This document shows positions 23,269 to 31,709 of a stretch of 36,205 nt of DNA, in pieces (the first letter of the stretch is position 1; each line of letters starts with the position of its first letter). The DNA is taken from the NCBI GenBank assembly GCA_017524385.1, contig JAFWSS010000269.1:1-36205 (forward strand), read 5' to 3'. The stretch comes from Prevotella sp. (GTDB lineage Bacteria > Bacteroidota > Bacteroidia > Bacteroidales > Bacteroidaceae). The notes beneath the pieces are model-generated. The model saw nothing but the letters and a program-made list of their open reading frames with translations. It was not told the DNA's origin and did no database searches. The position numbers were made by a program, and so were the translations under genes.

Positions 23269-26103
23269 TTATTCGTTATTGTTTTCATCCTCCTGCTTGT
23301 CATCATCGTCGAAAGAGAAGAGCATCTGCTGGTTGGTTGAAGGTTTCTGTTTCGGCTGTTCCACATCATCTTGTTGCTGTGTTTCTTCCTCCTCATCCTG
23401 TTCTTCAGCCTCAAGCTGCTCTTCCGTCTCTTCCAAGACCTCAGGTTCATTCAACTCTTCCGTCTCTTCCAAAACGTCAGGTTCATTCAACTCTTCTTCG
23501 GAGATGTCGGGTTCGTTAAACAAATCGTTCTCCTGGAGGATTTCATCATCTTTACCATTATCATCTGATTCCATGTCGCGCTTGATGTTGTCGGATTTCT
23601 GAGCCCATTCCGTTCTGCTCATTTGCTCCACATTGGCCTCCAATTCTGCTCCCATCACCTTGCACACACTGGCAATGACATCGTTTTTCTTGGTGAGGTT
23701 GATGAGTTTCACACCTTGAGTAGCCCTTCCCATGATCCTGCACTCAGCCACGGAGAGTCGGATGGTGATGCCGCTCTTGTTGATAATCATGAGGTCATGC
23801 TCATCAGAGACGTTCTTGATGGCGACGAGACGACCTGTCTTCTCGGTGATTTGCATGGTTTTCACGCCTTTGGCAGCCCTGGATGTCCTCCTGTAGTCTT
23901 CCACTTGGGAGCGCTTGCCGTAGCCATTCTCGCTGACCACCATGATGCTCTCTTTCTCGGCATTGTTGATGACGATCATTCCAATGACCTCGTCGTCTCC
24001 GCCATCGAGTCTCATGCCTCTTACACCAGTGGCGACACGTCCCATATTCCTCACTGCACTTTCGTCGAACCTTACCGCCCGGCCGTTTCTGTTGGCGAGG
24101 ACAAGTTCGTTGCGTCCGTTGGTGAGCCTTACATCCACCACTTCGTCACCTTCGAGAATGTTGATGGCGTTGACACCCATGGCTCTTGGCCTGCTGTATG
24201 CCTTGAGGCAAGTTTTCTTTACAATTCCCTTTTTGGTGGCAAATACCACGAAATGAGTGTTGAGGAATTGCTCGTCGTTGAGACCTCTTAGCCTGAGGAA
24301 GGCATTTACAGAATCGTCGGAGTCGATGTTGAGCATGTTTTGTATCGCCCTTCCCTTGGAGTCCTTGCCGCCTTCTGGAATCTCATAGCACTTGAGCCAA
24401 TAGCATTTTCCTTTCTTTGTGAAGAAGAGCATGGTGTTGTGCATGGTAGCGGGATAAATGAACTCTGTGAAGTCTTGCTCCCTGGTCCTAGCCCCTTTCG
24501 AGCCTACTCCTCCCCTTGCTTGTCCTCTGAACTCGCTGAGTGGAGTCCTCTTGATATATCCCATATGGCTCACGGTGATGACCACCGGGTCGTTGGGATA
24601 GAAGTCTTCCGGGTTGAATTCCTCTGAGGAATATTTGATGACAGTCCTTCTCTCGTCACCATATTTCTCCTTTACTTCCAACAACTCGTCTTTCATGACT
24701 TTCTTGCATAGTTCGGGATCGTCGAGAATGGACTGGAGGTATTCGATGAGTTTTTCTATATCCTCATATTCCTTATGTAGTTGGTCGAGTCGCAGCCCGG
24801 TGAGCTGTGAGAGCCTCATATCGACGATGGCCTTTGACTGAAGTTCGTCGATGTCAAACCTCTTTTCAAGGTTGCGCTGAGCGTCGGATGGTGTTTTCGA
24901 TGCCCTGATGATGTGTACGACCTCGTCGATGTTGTCGCATGCGATGATGAGTGCTTCCAGGATGTGTGCCCTTTCCTTGGCTTTGTTGAGGTCGAATTGG
25001 GTTCTTCTGATGGTTACATCATGCCTGTGTTCGACGAAATATCCCACACATTCCTTGAGTGAGAGAAGCCTTGGCCTTCCCTTGACCAATGCAATGCAAT
25101 TGACAGAGAATGAACTTTGCAGTTGCGTCATCTTGAATAGTTTGTTGAGGATGACGTTGGCGTTGGCGTCTTTTTTCACATCGACAACAATACGCATGCC
25201 CTGTCTGCCGGTTTCGTCGTTGACATTTGATATGCCTTCGATTTTTCCTTCCTTGACAAGGTCGGCGATATTTTCTATGAGTTGGGCTTTGTTGACGCCA
25301 TAGGGTATCTCGGTTACGACGATTTTGTCGTGTGCCTCGCTGCTTTCGATTTCGGCTTTCGCCCTCAAGACAATTCTTCCACGTCCTGTCTCATAGGCGT
25401 CTTTCACACCTTGGATGCCATAGATGAATGCTCCGGTGGGGAAGTCGGGCGCCTTGATGTATTGCATGAGTCCTTCGGTGTCGATATCAGGGTTGTCGAT
25501 ATAGGCGCAACATCCATCGATGACTTCTCCGAGGTTGTGGGTGGGAATGTTGGTTGCCATGCCTACGGCGATACCGTTGCCTCCGTTGACGAGGAGGTTG
25601 GGGATTTTGGTAGGCATGATGGATGGCTCGGTGAGCGAGTCGTCGAAATTGTTGACCATGTCGACGGTATCCTTGTCGAGGTCGTCCATGATGTGCTCTC
25701 CCATTTTGGAAAGCCTGCACTCGGTGTAACGCATGGCTGCTGGCGAGTCGCCGTCGACACTGCCAAAGTTGCCTTGTCCATCGACGAGCGTGTATCTCAT
25801 GTTCCATTCTTGTGCCATTCTGACGAGTGCTCCATACACAGAACTATCACCGTGAGGATGGTATTTTCCCAACACCTCTCCCACGACGCGTGCACATTTC
25901 TTGTAAGGTTTGTCGCTGGTGTTTCCTATTCCCATCATTCCAAAGAGAATTCTTCTGTGAACGGGTTTGAATCCATCTCTTACATCTGGAAGTGCACGTG
26001 CGACAATGACCGACATTGAGTAGTCGATGTAAGATTTTTTCATCTCTTCCTCAATGTTGATCTTGATAATCTTGTCTTGGTCAAAAGTTTGATTTTCGTC
26101 CAT
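23269..26103 (-). CDS. gyrA: DNA gyrase subunit A
   Basis: The 944-residue protein is the breakage-reunion subunit of gyrase, which with GyrB supercoils DNA. It has [15 protein letters not shown] (26-40), [12 protein letters not shown], and the catalytic Tyr126 in AAMRYTE. The C-terminal beta-pinwheel carries the GyrA box as QARGGVG, needed for DNA wrapping, which separates it from ParC. The quinolone region reads [17 protein letters not shown]: Ser87 equals E. coli Ser83, and Gly91 replaces E. coli Asp87. The last 90 residues are very acidic (Glu/Asp/Gln) and hold a 12-residue tandem repeat built on [12 protein letters not shown]. This tail makes it about 70 residues longer than E. coli GyrA. 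No gyrB is near. Confidence 0.97.
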   Translation of the reverse strand: MDENQTFDQDKIIKINIEEEMKKSYIDYSMSVIVARALPDVRDGFKPVHRRILFGMMGIGNTSDKPYKKCARVVGEVLGKYHPHGDSSVYGALVRMAQEWNMRYTLVDGQGNFGSVDGDSPAAMRYTECRLSKMGEHIMDDLDKDTVDMVNNFDDSLTEPSIMPTKIPNLLVNGGNGIAVGMATNIPTHNLGEVIDGCCAYIDNPDIDTEGLMQYIKAPDFPTGAFIYGIQGVKDAYETGRGRIVLRAKAEIESSEAHDKIVVTEIPYGVNKAQLIENIADLVKEGKIEGISNVNDETGRQGMRIVVDVKKDANANVILNKLFKMTQLQSSFSVNCIALVKGRPRLLSLKECVGYFVEHRHDVTIRRTQFDLNKAKERAHILEALIIACDNIDEVVHIIRASKTPSDAQRNLEKRFDIDELQSKAIVDMRLSQLTGLRLDQLHKEYEDIEKLIEYLQSILDDPELCKKVMKDELLEVKEKYGDERRTVIKYSSEEFNPEDFYPNDPVVITVSHMGYIKRTPLSEFRGQARGGVGSKGARTREQDFTEFIYPATMHNTMLFFTKKGKCYWLKCYEIPEGGKDSKGRAIQNMLNIDSDDSVNAFLRLRGLNDEQFLNTHFVVFATKKGIVKKTCLKAYSRPRAMGVNAINILEGDEVVDVRLTNGRNELVLANRNGRAVRFDESAVRNMGRVATGVRGMRLDGGDDEVIGMIVINNAEKESIMVVSENGYGKRSQVEDYRRTSRAAKGVKTMQITEKTGRLVAIKNVSDEHDLMIINKSGITIRLSVAECRIMGRATQGVKLINLTKKNDVIASVCKVMGAELEANVEQMSRTEWAQKSDNIKRDMESDDNGKDDEILQENDLFNEPDISEEELNEPDVLEETEELNEPEVLEETEEQLEAEEQDEEEETQQQDDVEQPKQKPSTNQQMLFSFDDDDKQEDENNNE
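23419..23520. repeat. 36-bp tandem repeat inside gyrA, about 2.8 copies
   Basis: Units at 23419-23454 and 23455-23490 differ at only two or three positions; a more diverged partial unit is at 23491-23520. The period is 36 bp, so the reading frame is kept. It encodes [12 protein letters not shown]-type units in the acidic tail. Confidence 0.88.
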
Positions 26104-26438
26104 TATTTGCTGTCAAATTAAGAGTAACGTTTTGGCTAAAAATCGCCTAAAAAGGCATTTAATCGCGTTCTAAGCGATTTTGCCCCTTTTCAAGGTGTAA
26201 AATTACTACTTATTTGTGAGATGTGAAAACAAAAGAGAGAAAAACTTTCGAAAATTAATAATTATTAGAATTAGTGCCTGAAAACAATATGTAATCAAAT
26301 TTCATCCCGGGGGTGTTCTTGCCCGTGTATGATGGTTGAAAGGGTGTTGAAGGGGGAGTGAAGAGGAGTTGAAGGGACAAAAACCTATTCGCACCTCATT
26401 TTTTATACGTACGAACGTTTAGCCGCCCCATAACATTT
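26104..26438. other. gyrA upstream region without genes
   Basis: No gene is seen. AAAATCGC (26139-26146) and GCGATTTT (26174-26181) form an inverted repeat with an inner GCC/GGC hairpin, 36-78 bp before the gyrA start; it could fold in the gyrA leader. The best -7 boxes on the minus strand have one mismatch each, so I do not call a promoter. At 26335-26378 there are four degenerate purine-rich units (GTTGAAAGGGT and similar), which resemble the 11-bp repeat at 5549. Confidence 0.5.
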
Positions 26439-26879
26439 TCATCTTTGCCAAGGGTTGGCAGCGTTTCGCATAGCTTGTCTGTGGAACTTGTTTTCCGCCT
26501 TGATGACGTCAAAGAGTTTTGAAGCCGAAATGATCGACAGGAATCGTGTGTGGTAATTGGCCTGCAGTTGCTTGATTTCTATTTCCAATTGGTCGATTTC
26601 TGCGATGACTTTCTTGCATTTTTCCTCATCAGTCGGTTTCATTCGCCTGAGTTCGCGCATCTTGTCATAAAGCACCCTCTGCTTGCTATTCATCTCATCG
26701 TAGAGGGGGAAAAAGGCTGCAGCCTCCCGAGGTGTGAGACAAGCCTCGACAGTAATGAATTTCTCCAGGTCGGCTTTGAACTTGGCCGGGTTGAACCTGT
26801 TGTGCCCCTGTGCGTCGACGTGCAATGCAGCCATTGAAAGGAGCATGGTCAAAAGTGATATTTTCAAGAACTTACTCAT
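26439..26879 (-). CDS. small secreted helical protein (Spy/CpxP-like plan)
   Basis: The 146-residue precursor has a signal peptide ending near VDAQG (residue 25), then an all-helical charged mature part. ITVEACLTPREAAAFFPLYDEM resembles, in position and pattern, the LTxxQ-containing start of Spy/CpxP-type periplasmic proteins, and long Lys/Glu helices follow. Similar small proteins stand after an ECF sigma factor and an anti-sigma gene in many Bacteroidetes; this is from memory. The start overlaps the end of the anti-sigma-like gene by 8 bp, so they are co-expressed. A chaperone or stress-sensing role in the periplasm is inference. Confidence 0.7.
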   Translation of the reverse strand: MSKFLKISLLTMLLSMAALHVDAQGHNRFNPAKFKADLEKFITVEACLTPREAAAFFPLYDEMNSKQRVLYDKMRELRRMKPTDEEKCKKVIAEIDQLEIEIKQLQANYHTRFLSIISASKLFDVIKAENKFHRQAMRNAANPWQR

Positions 26880-27240
26880 CTACAAGATATGCATAAAGTT
26901 CGTAATCGTCACACATGATGTAATCAGCCATGGCGTCGATGTTTGTTTCTGCTGAGCCATCCGAAGTCTGCTGCACGGCGACAGTCTCCATTTTGGCTTC
27001 GTTGCCACCCTGCTGCATATAGAGTCCCATTCCAAACACGGCTACGACGACTGCGGCGGCAGCAGCAACTGCTTTCCACCATTTTCTCGAGACATGCTTG
27101 TCGTTTTGAGCAGGCATCATCCTGACCTCGTTTTCAGGAATATTCGCCATCACCCTTTCAGTGAGTGTGTCGAAATAGCCATCGGGCACTGTAAAAGGAT
27201 TTTTCCGCTCAATCGGTTTGTTTTCAGTTTCGTTGATCAT
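26872..27240 (-). CDS. anti-sigma-factor-like single-pass membrane protein
   Basis: The 122-residue protein starts with a cytosolic part containing NPFTVPDGYFDTLTERVM, a motif common in short Bacteroidetes anti-sigma-like proteins. One Ala/Val-rich membrane helix (about 55-77) and an acidic exterior end (MADYIMCDDYELYAYLVDE) follow. This is the plan of small membrane anti-sigma factors, but there is no zinc-binding HxxxCxxC and no sigma factor gene before it: the upstream gene is truA, 106 bp away. It could hold a sigma factor encoded elsewhere or be a relic of a lost three-gene unit. It overlaps the next gene by 8 bp. Confidence 0.65.
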   Translation of the reverse strand: MINETENKPIERKNPFTVPDGYFDTLTERVMANIPENEVRMMPAQNDKHVSRKWWKAVAAAAAVVVAVFGMGLYMQQGGNEAKMETVAVQQTSDGSAETNIDAMADYIMCDDYELYAYLVDE

Positions 27241-27346
27241 TGCTTCGTTTTTTCTTTTGACGATGGCAAGGTGGAAAAGTTTAATCTTTATTTATATTTT
27301 ATGTAAAATGGTGGTGTTTTCCTTTGTTTTGCAACTTTCTGGTCGC

Positions 27347-28090
27347 TCACACATCATCAGGATATGTCACATTGGCAAGGAAGAGAGCCTTGGCCGGCAT
27401 GCTCTCCCCTGCCCTGGAACGGTTTTTGCTTTCAATGATTCCTCTGAACTCATCCAATGAGATTCTTCCCCTGCCCACATCGACCATTGTTCCAACAACT
27501 GCTCTCACCATGTTTCTCAGGAATCGGTTGGCGGATATGGTGAACATGTAACGGTGCGAATCCAATTGCTCCCATCGTGCCTCGGTCACTTGGCAAATGG
27601 TGGTTTTCACGTCGGTGTGTGTCTTGCAAAATGCCCCGAAGTCGTTGTAAGAGGTGAGTATCATCCCGGCATCGTTCATCAGTTGGAAATCGAGCTTGTA
27701 TCCCAGCATGCATGAATATTGTTCCACGAAAGGGTCTTTCCGGGTATGTATGAAATAATGGTAGGTCCTGGAGCAGGCACTGAATCTGGCATGCATTTCA
27801 TCGGGCACCGCCTTGATATGCTCTACGGCGATGTCTCGAGGCAAGAGTCGGTTGAGTTGGTAAGCAAGTTGTGTGGTTTGGAAAGAGGCATCAGTGTCGA
27901 AATGTGCCACCATCATGGCGGCATGCACTCCGGCGTCTGTGCGTCCTGCCGCCACCAACTCTACCGATTGCCTCAGCAGAAGCGCCAAGGCATTTTGCAT
28001 CTCCGCCTGCACGGAATTTCCGTTGGGTTGGATTTGCCATCCGTGGTATCGTGTCCCGTCGTAAGAGAATGTGATGAAGAACCTTCCCAC
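27347..28090 (-). CDS. truA: tRNA pseudouridine(38-40) synthase
   Basis: The 247-residue enzyme makes pseudouridine at positions 38-40 of the anticodon arm. The catalytic Asp is D52 in GRTDAGVHA, and the N-terminal FSYDGTRYHGWQ is typical. The end of the protein, near VGTMVDVGRGR, is also standard. It starts with GTG at 28090, six bases after the stop of the upstream gene; no in-frame ATG lies before it because a stop intervenes, and the next residues fit the family start. It is the third gene of pepD-TTD14-like-truA, or the second if pepD is separately terminated. Confidence 0.94.
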   Translation of the reverse strand: MGRFFITFSYDGTRYHGWQIQPNGNSVQAEMQNALALLLRQSVELVAAGRTDAGVHAAMMVAHFDTDASFQTTQLAYQLNRLLPRDIAVEHIKAVPDEMHARFSACSRTYHYFIHTRKDPFVEQYSCMLGYKLDFQLMNDAGMILTSYNDFGAFCKTHTDVKTTICQVTEARWEQLDSHRYMFTISANRFLRNMVRAVVGTMVDVGRGRISLDEFRGIIESKNRSRAGESMPAKALFLANVTYPDDV

Positions 28091-28096
28091 GATGCG

Positions 28097-29200
28097 TTAT
28101 TTTCTCAAGGCGATGTTGTAGTTGTAATATTTCTTGTTGCCTGTGATGTCTTCGATGACCCTGATGAAGGGCGGGAATTTCACCGACTCGTCGGAAGCGA
28201 CTCCCTTTGTCTCGAGTATCATCAGCCCCTCTATTGGTTTTGAGAAGAGGTCTAGTTCAAAATATTGACCTTTCCAGATGAAACTTTTCCTTGTTTTCTC
28301 AATGGTATGTCGGTAAGGGTCTGCCTGCTGCAAGAGTGAAGTGTAAAGATTGTTACTGATTTGCCTTTCCGTCTGCACATATTCTGTGTCAGACAACGGT
28401 GTCTTTGTGGTATGTACGTTGACGAACTTGCCTTCCCATCCCCTCCTTCTCAGTCTCACCTCACATCCAGGCTCGGCCACCAGATAGGTTTGGGTGATTT
28501 CGCTCACAATGCATTCGGGCAGTTCTCCGGTCAGTTCGACGATGTATTTGCGTTCCTCCTCGATGGGTTGAGGCAAGCCAAGTACAAAGGAGATTTCCTT
28601 GAGCACGCGATTGAGTTTTTTCTCAAAGTCCTCATGGTTGTTGATGACCCTGAGGTGTGAGTGTCCCGTCCAAGCGCTGATGACCTTCTTGTCGAGCAAC
28701 CTAGCTTGGCGCAGCCCTTCCTCGTCACTCTTCTCATATCTTTGGGCATTGGTGGCAGTAGTATAGAATTCTTCAGCGCCATCAGCAGCCGAGACGAGGT
28801 GAAGCACGGCATCATATCGCTTGTCACGCAACTCGACGGTTGAAGTGCCGATTTCGGCTGTCATTTTCTCCCACAATTCCGGTGTCATGTATGCCGAAAT
28901 GTCCATGGCTCCCCTGTCGCAGACGACAATAGTGGGTTGTGTGCATTCCTGTGCCATTCTCATGAACTTGTCTTCCAAGGCGATTTGCACCTCAAGAGTG
29001 GCTTTTTCCCCTTGGTAGAACAGATCCTTGTTGTCGGTGAGATAGTTCATACCAGCCTGACTGAAGAGTGTGGGCACCTCGGGGATTGTGAACACCTTGT
29101 ATCCGAGGCTGGAGAAATGCTCTATTACTTTGACGAGTGCCGTGGTCTTTCCGGCGCATGGTCCTCCTGTGAGGACGATTTTCTTGATGTCTTTGCTCAT
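28097..29200 (-). CDS. TTD14-like P-loop NTPase with CYTH domain
   Basis: The 367-residue protein joins two domains. Residues 1-190 are a P-loop kinase/ATPase of the AAA_28 (NadR-like) type: Walker A GGPCAGKTT (12-20), a VVCDRGAMD segment with the Walker B-like Asp near 93-100, and TNAQRYE. Residues about 210-367 form a CYTH/triphosphate-tunnel-like domain, with ERKYIVEL near 215 as the family ExExK-like start, RLRRRGWEGKFVNVHTTK, and ELDLFSKPIEGLMILE. The same pair occurs in eukaryotic TRPL translocation defect 14 (TTD14) proteins, which bind GTP and phosphatidic acid. Bacterial function is unknown; a phosphotransfer or polyphosphate-type substrate is possible. It lies 33 bp after pepD and 6 bp before truA. 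Confidence 0.82.
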   Translation of the reverse strand: MSKDIKKIVLTGGPCAGKTTALVKVIEHFSSLGYKVFTIPEVPTLFSQAGMNYLTDNKDLFYQGEKATLEVQIALEDKFMRMAQECTQPTIVVCDRGAMDISAYMTPELWEKMTAEIGTSTVELRDKRYDAVLHLVSAADGAEEFYTTATNAQRYEKSDEEGLRQARLLDKKVISAWTGHSHLRVINNHEDFEKKLNRVLKEISFVLGLPQPIEEERKYIVELTGELPECIVSEITQTYLVAEPGCEVRLRRRGWEGKFVNVHTTKTPLSDTEYVQTERQISNNLYTSLLQQADPYRHTIEKTRKSFIWKGQYFELDLFSKPIEGLMILETKGVASDESVKFPPFIRVIEDITGNKKYYNYNIALRK

Positions 29201-29233
29201 ATTGGAAAAAATGAAAATATGGGAATGTCGTTA

Positions 29234-30688
29234 TCAAGCCATTCTGGCGAGGAGGTTGACGAAAACCTTCCAGATGTCTTCGATGGTGCTTACTTGCACC
29301 CTTTCCGATGTGGAGTGTGGTTCTACGATGCGGGGGCCGATGCTGGCAATTTGCAAGCCTGGGAATTTCTGCACGAGGTATCCTGCTTCAAGGACGAAGT
29401 GCATGGCGACCATCCTTGGTCGCCATCCCAGCACATCATTGAAGACGTCGGAGGTGAGTTTGATGAATGGAGACATTGCATCCTCCTGCCATGCCGGAGC
29501 CTTCATCATTATTTTCGACACAGCGCCGCTCTCTGCCATCACATTTGCGATATCGCCAGCCACTGATTCCATGGTGTCGTTAATGAAACTCCTGGTGTGT
29601 GTGGTGACGATAAAGGCTGCACCGTCGTGATAGACTCGCCCGACATTGTTTGATGTCTCGGGCGTATTTTCGATGACTTCACTCATCTTCACCACACCCT
29701 GTGGCAGTTTCTCCAAACACACCATCAATTGGTGGAAAGCGTCATGCTCGATGACTTTTTGCATTGGTTTCACCTTTTCAATGCTGCATCTCACATCAGG
29801 GTCGGTTTCGCCATATTCTTCCGCCACCCATTGGTTGAAACTTTCTTCCTGGGCCTTGACAAATTCGGCTGGCTCGCCAGAGGCGACTGTGATGACCACC
29901 ACAGCTTTGGATGCGATGGACGCGTTGGCCTCCCCTATGTCGATGTACGCCAACTCTATGTCGTACTCGTTGTATATGGCAGCCAGCATGGCCCATGCCA
30001 TGGTGACTGCGCTTGACCTACCTTTTGCAATGTCGACGCCGGAATGTCCACCCTTCCCGCCAGTGATGGTGATTTTATACCAGCGTCTCTTGCCTTGTGG
30101 TGCTTCGACGAGAGGTGCTGGAAGAGAGTGCTGCTGAAGCAACGCACCCGCAGCCCCTGTGGTGATGGTGTCATAGTCCTCAGAGTCCAGGTTCACCACC
30201 TTTCTACCTTTGATGAAGTCGGGCGCAAGAGCCTCGGCCCCTGTCATGCCATCTTCCTCGTTTGTGGTGGTCATCACCTCTATTGGCCCATGCACAATGT
30301 TGTCGTCGGCAAGCATGGCCAACGCCATGGACAGCCCTATGCCATTGTCGGCTCCCAGCGACGTGCCGTCTGCTGTCATCCAGTCGCCTTCCACCTTTGG
30401 TCTTATTGTGTCGTGGAGCGGGTCGTTCATACCAACGCACACCATGTCCATGTGATTGAGCACCACCACCGGTTCGGCTTCCTCATGGCCATATGTTGCG
30501 GCTTTTCTGATGACGACACAGTTTTGCTTGTCTCGTTTGTATTCAAGCCCCAGTTCTTGAGCATACTTGCACAAGAAGTCGGCCACCTTCTCTTCATGAT
30601 GAGACGGGCGTGGAATGTCATTGAGTTGCTTGAAAATATTCATCACGCACTCCACCGGAGGGCAGTAAGCATTGTGTAGGTTGTCCAT
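29234..30688 (-). CDS. pepD: Xaa-His dipeptidase (M20 family)
   Basis: From ATG 30688 the enzyme is 484 residues, the normal length of PepD. It is a zinc aminopeptidase of family M20 that cleaves dipeptides, classically with C-terminal His. IPRPSHHEEK (25-34) is the typical start. H79 and D81 (NHMDMV) with D114 (GADNGIG) form part of the metal site, and the general base is in TNEEDGMTG (142-150). Later metal ligands are in LDSED. The frame could be extended 65 residues to 30883, but the promoter at 30727-30757 lies inside that extension and puts transcription start about 30 bp before 30688. It has no signal peptide, so it acts in the cytosol. It is the first gene of a three-gene row. Confidence 0.93.
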   Translation of the reverse strand: MDNLHNAYCPPVECVMNIFKQLNDIPRPSHHEEKVADFLCKYAQELGLEYKRDKQNCVVIRKAATYGHEEAEPVVVLNHMDMVCVGMNDPLHDTIRPKVEGDWMTADGTSLGADNGIGLSMALAMLADDNIVHGPIEVMTTTNEEDGMTGAEALAPDFIKGRKVVNLDSEDYDTITTGAAGALLQQHSLPAPLVEAPQGKRRWYKITITGGKGGHSGVDIAKGRSSAVTMAWAMLAAIYNEYDIELAYIDIGEANASIASKAVVVITVASGEPAEFVKAQEESFNQWVAEEYGETDPDVRCSIEKVKPMQKVIEHDAFHQLMVCLEKLPQGVVKMSEVIENTPETSNNVGRVYHDGAAFIVTTHTRSFINDTMESVAGDIANVMAESGAVSKIMMKAPAWQEDAMSPFIKLTSDVFNDVLGWRPRMVAMHFVLEAGYLVQKFPGLQIASIGPRIVEPHSTSERVQVSTIEDIWKVFVNLLARMA

Positions 30689-30726
30689 GTAATGATATAT
30701 AATAATAGGTGTCACAAAAATGCATA

Positions 30727-30757
30727 CAAAGATACTCCAAAGCAGCGTTAAAACAAA
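30727..30757 (-). promoter_or_regulatory. promoter of pepD
   Basis: On the minus strand TTTG (30754-30757), 19 bp, TATCTTTG (30727-30734): full consensus. It fixes the pepD start at 30688. Confidence 0.78.
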
Positions 30758-30802
30758 ATAAAATCCAAAATTTATTTTCATTTCAGAAAAAGATGTTGAA
30801 TA

Positions 30803-30834
30803 TTTGCCTAATCCACAAGAAAAGTGTAATTTTG
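30803..30834 (+). promoter_or_regulatory. promoter of the O-acetylation genes
   Basis: TTTG (30803-30806), 20 bp, TAATTTTG (30827-30834): full consensus, divergent to and 45 bp from the pepD promoter. The first start codon is 48 bp downstream. Confidence 0.78.
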
Positions 30835-30881
30835 CAGTCGGAATTAAAAAGGACGCTAGTTCACATTCATCATTCAACGAC

Positions 30882-31676
30882 ATGAATTCTCAATTCAAGG
30901 TATTTCTCATCATATTTGTGACATTTTCCGCACTGTTCATATACGCCAGTTCGCCGTATGGTGTTACCTTTGCTAAACAGATGCTGAAGAAAATCGACAT
31001 CAACTCTTTCGTTCCCGAATCCGCAGACTCCACCGCCCTCGCCATGGTGGAAGAAGAGGAAACCATGCAGCCTGACTCGACGGCTCAGCGGTTCCTTTTC
31101 ATCGGCGATTCCATGGTCGAACCTCTTGCCTATCGTTTTTATGACTATTGCAAACAGAGTGGCGACACCATGTATGCCGTGACCTGGTATGGCAGCACGA
31201 CGATGGCGTGGAGCAGCAGCACCTTGGACTATTATATCAACGAGGTACGTCCAACCTTCTTGATTTTTTGCATGGGCAGCAACGAGTTGCAAACCAAGGA
31301 TATGAAGGTTTTGAATGAAAACCTGAACCGTATGTTGACAAAAGTAGGCGACCTGCCTTGCATTTTCATCGGTCCTCCCAATACCAAACCCGACAATGGC
31401 TTGAACAACGAGATAGCGAAAGTTTTCGGCAAGAAGCGCTATTTCAACTCCCAAACGATAGAGATGGAGCGCAGGCAGGACCATCTTCACCCCACGAATA
31501 GCGGTGCCCGCATATGGATGGACGAGGTGGCTGAATGGATGTCTAGCGATGCCTGCATCCACCCGGTGGTGTTCAACAAACCTGAAGGCCAACAGTCATG
31601 GCCCGTAGAGCACATCAAGGTGCTGAAAGTGAAAGACAAGGCTCCAACACTCAGCCCAGCTTCCGCAAAGTCGTAA
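30882..31676 (+). CDS. membrane-anchored SGNH hydrolase-like protein
   Basis: The 264-residue protein has one N-terminal membrane helix (about 4-23), a spacer with acidic residues (45-70) and an SGNH domain facing the periplasm. The nucleophile Ser is S77 in IGDSMVEP; block III is GSNE (132-135), and the Asp-His pair is D200/H203 in DHLHPT. In polysaccharide and peptidoglycan O-acetylation systems such proteins (AlgJ/AlgX or PatB-like) work next to an MBOAT partner and pass the acetyl group to the glycan. The MBOAT gene follows 33 bp downstream. A longer frame to 30804 is rejected because the promoter lies within it. Confidence 0.82.
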   Translation: MNSQFKVFLIIFVTFSALFIYASSPYGVTFAKQMLKKIDINSFVPESADSTALAMVEEEETMQPDSTAQRFLFIGDSMVEPLAYRFYDYCKQSGDTMYAVTWYGSTTMAWSSSTLDYYINEVRPTFLIFCMGSNELQTKDMKVLNENLNRMLTKVGDLPCIFIGPPNTKPDNGLNNEIAKVFGKKRYFNSQTIEMERRQDHLHPTNSGARIWMDEVAEWMSSDACIHPVVFNKPEGQQSWPVEHIKVLKVKDKAPTLSPASAKS

Positions 31677-31709
31677 CGGTTGTCGACACTTTCCTTGTTC
31701 TCATTCGCC

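Noticed and set aside
25282-26019. Plus-strand frame of 245 codons
   Set aside because: It is opposite the most conserved part of gyrA.
29234-30883. Extended 549-residue PepD with an N-terminal membrane helix
   Set aside because: The extension contains the pepD promoter and part of the divergent promoter; ATG 30688 gives the normal family length.
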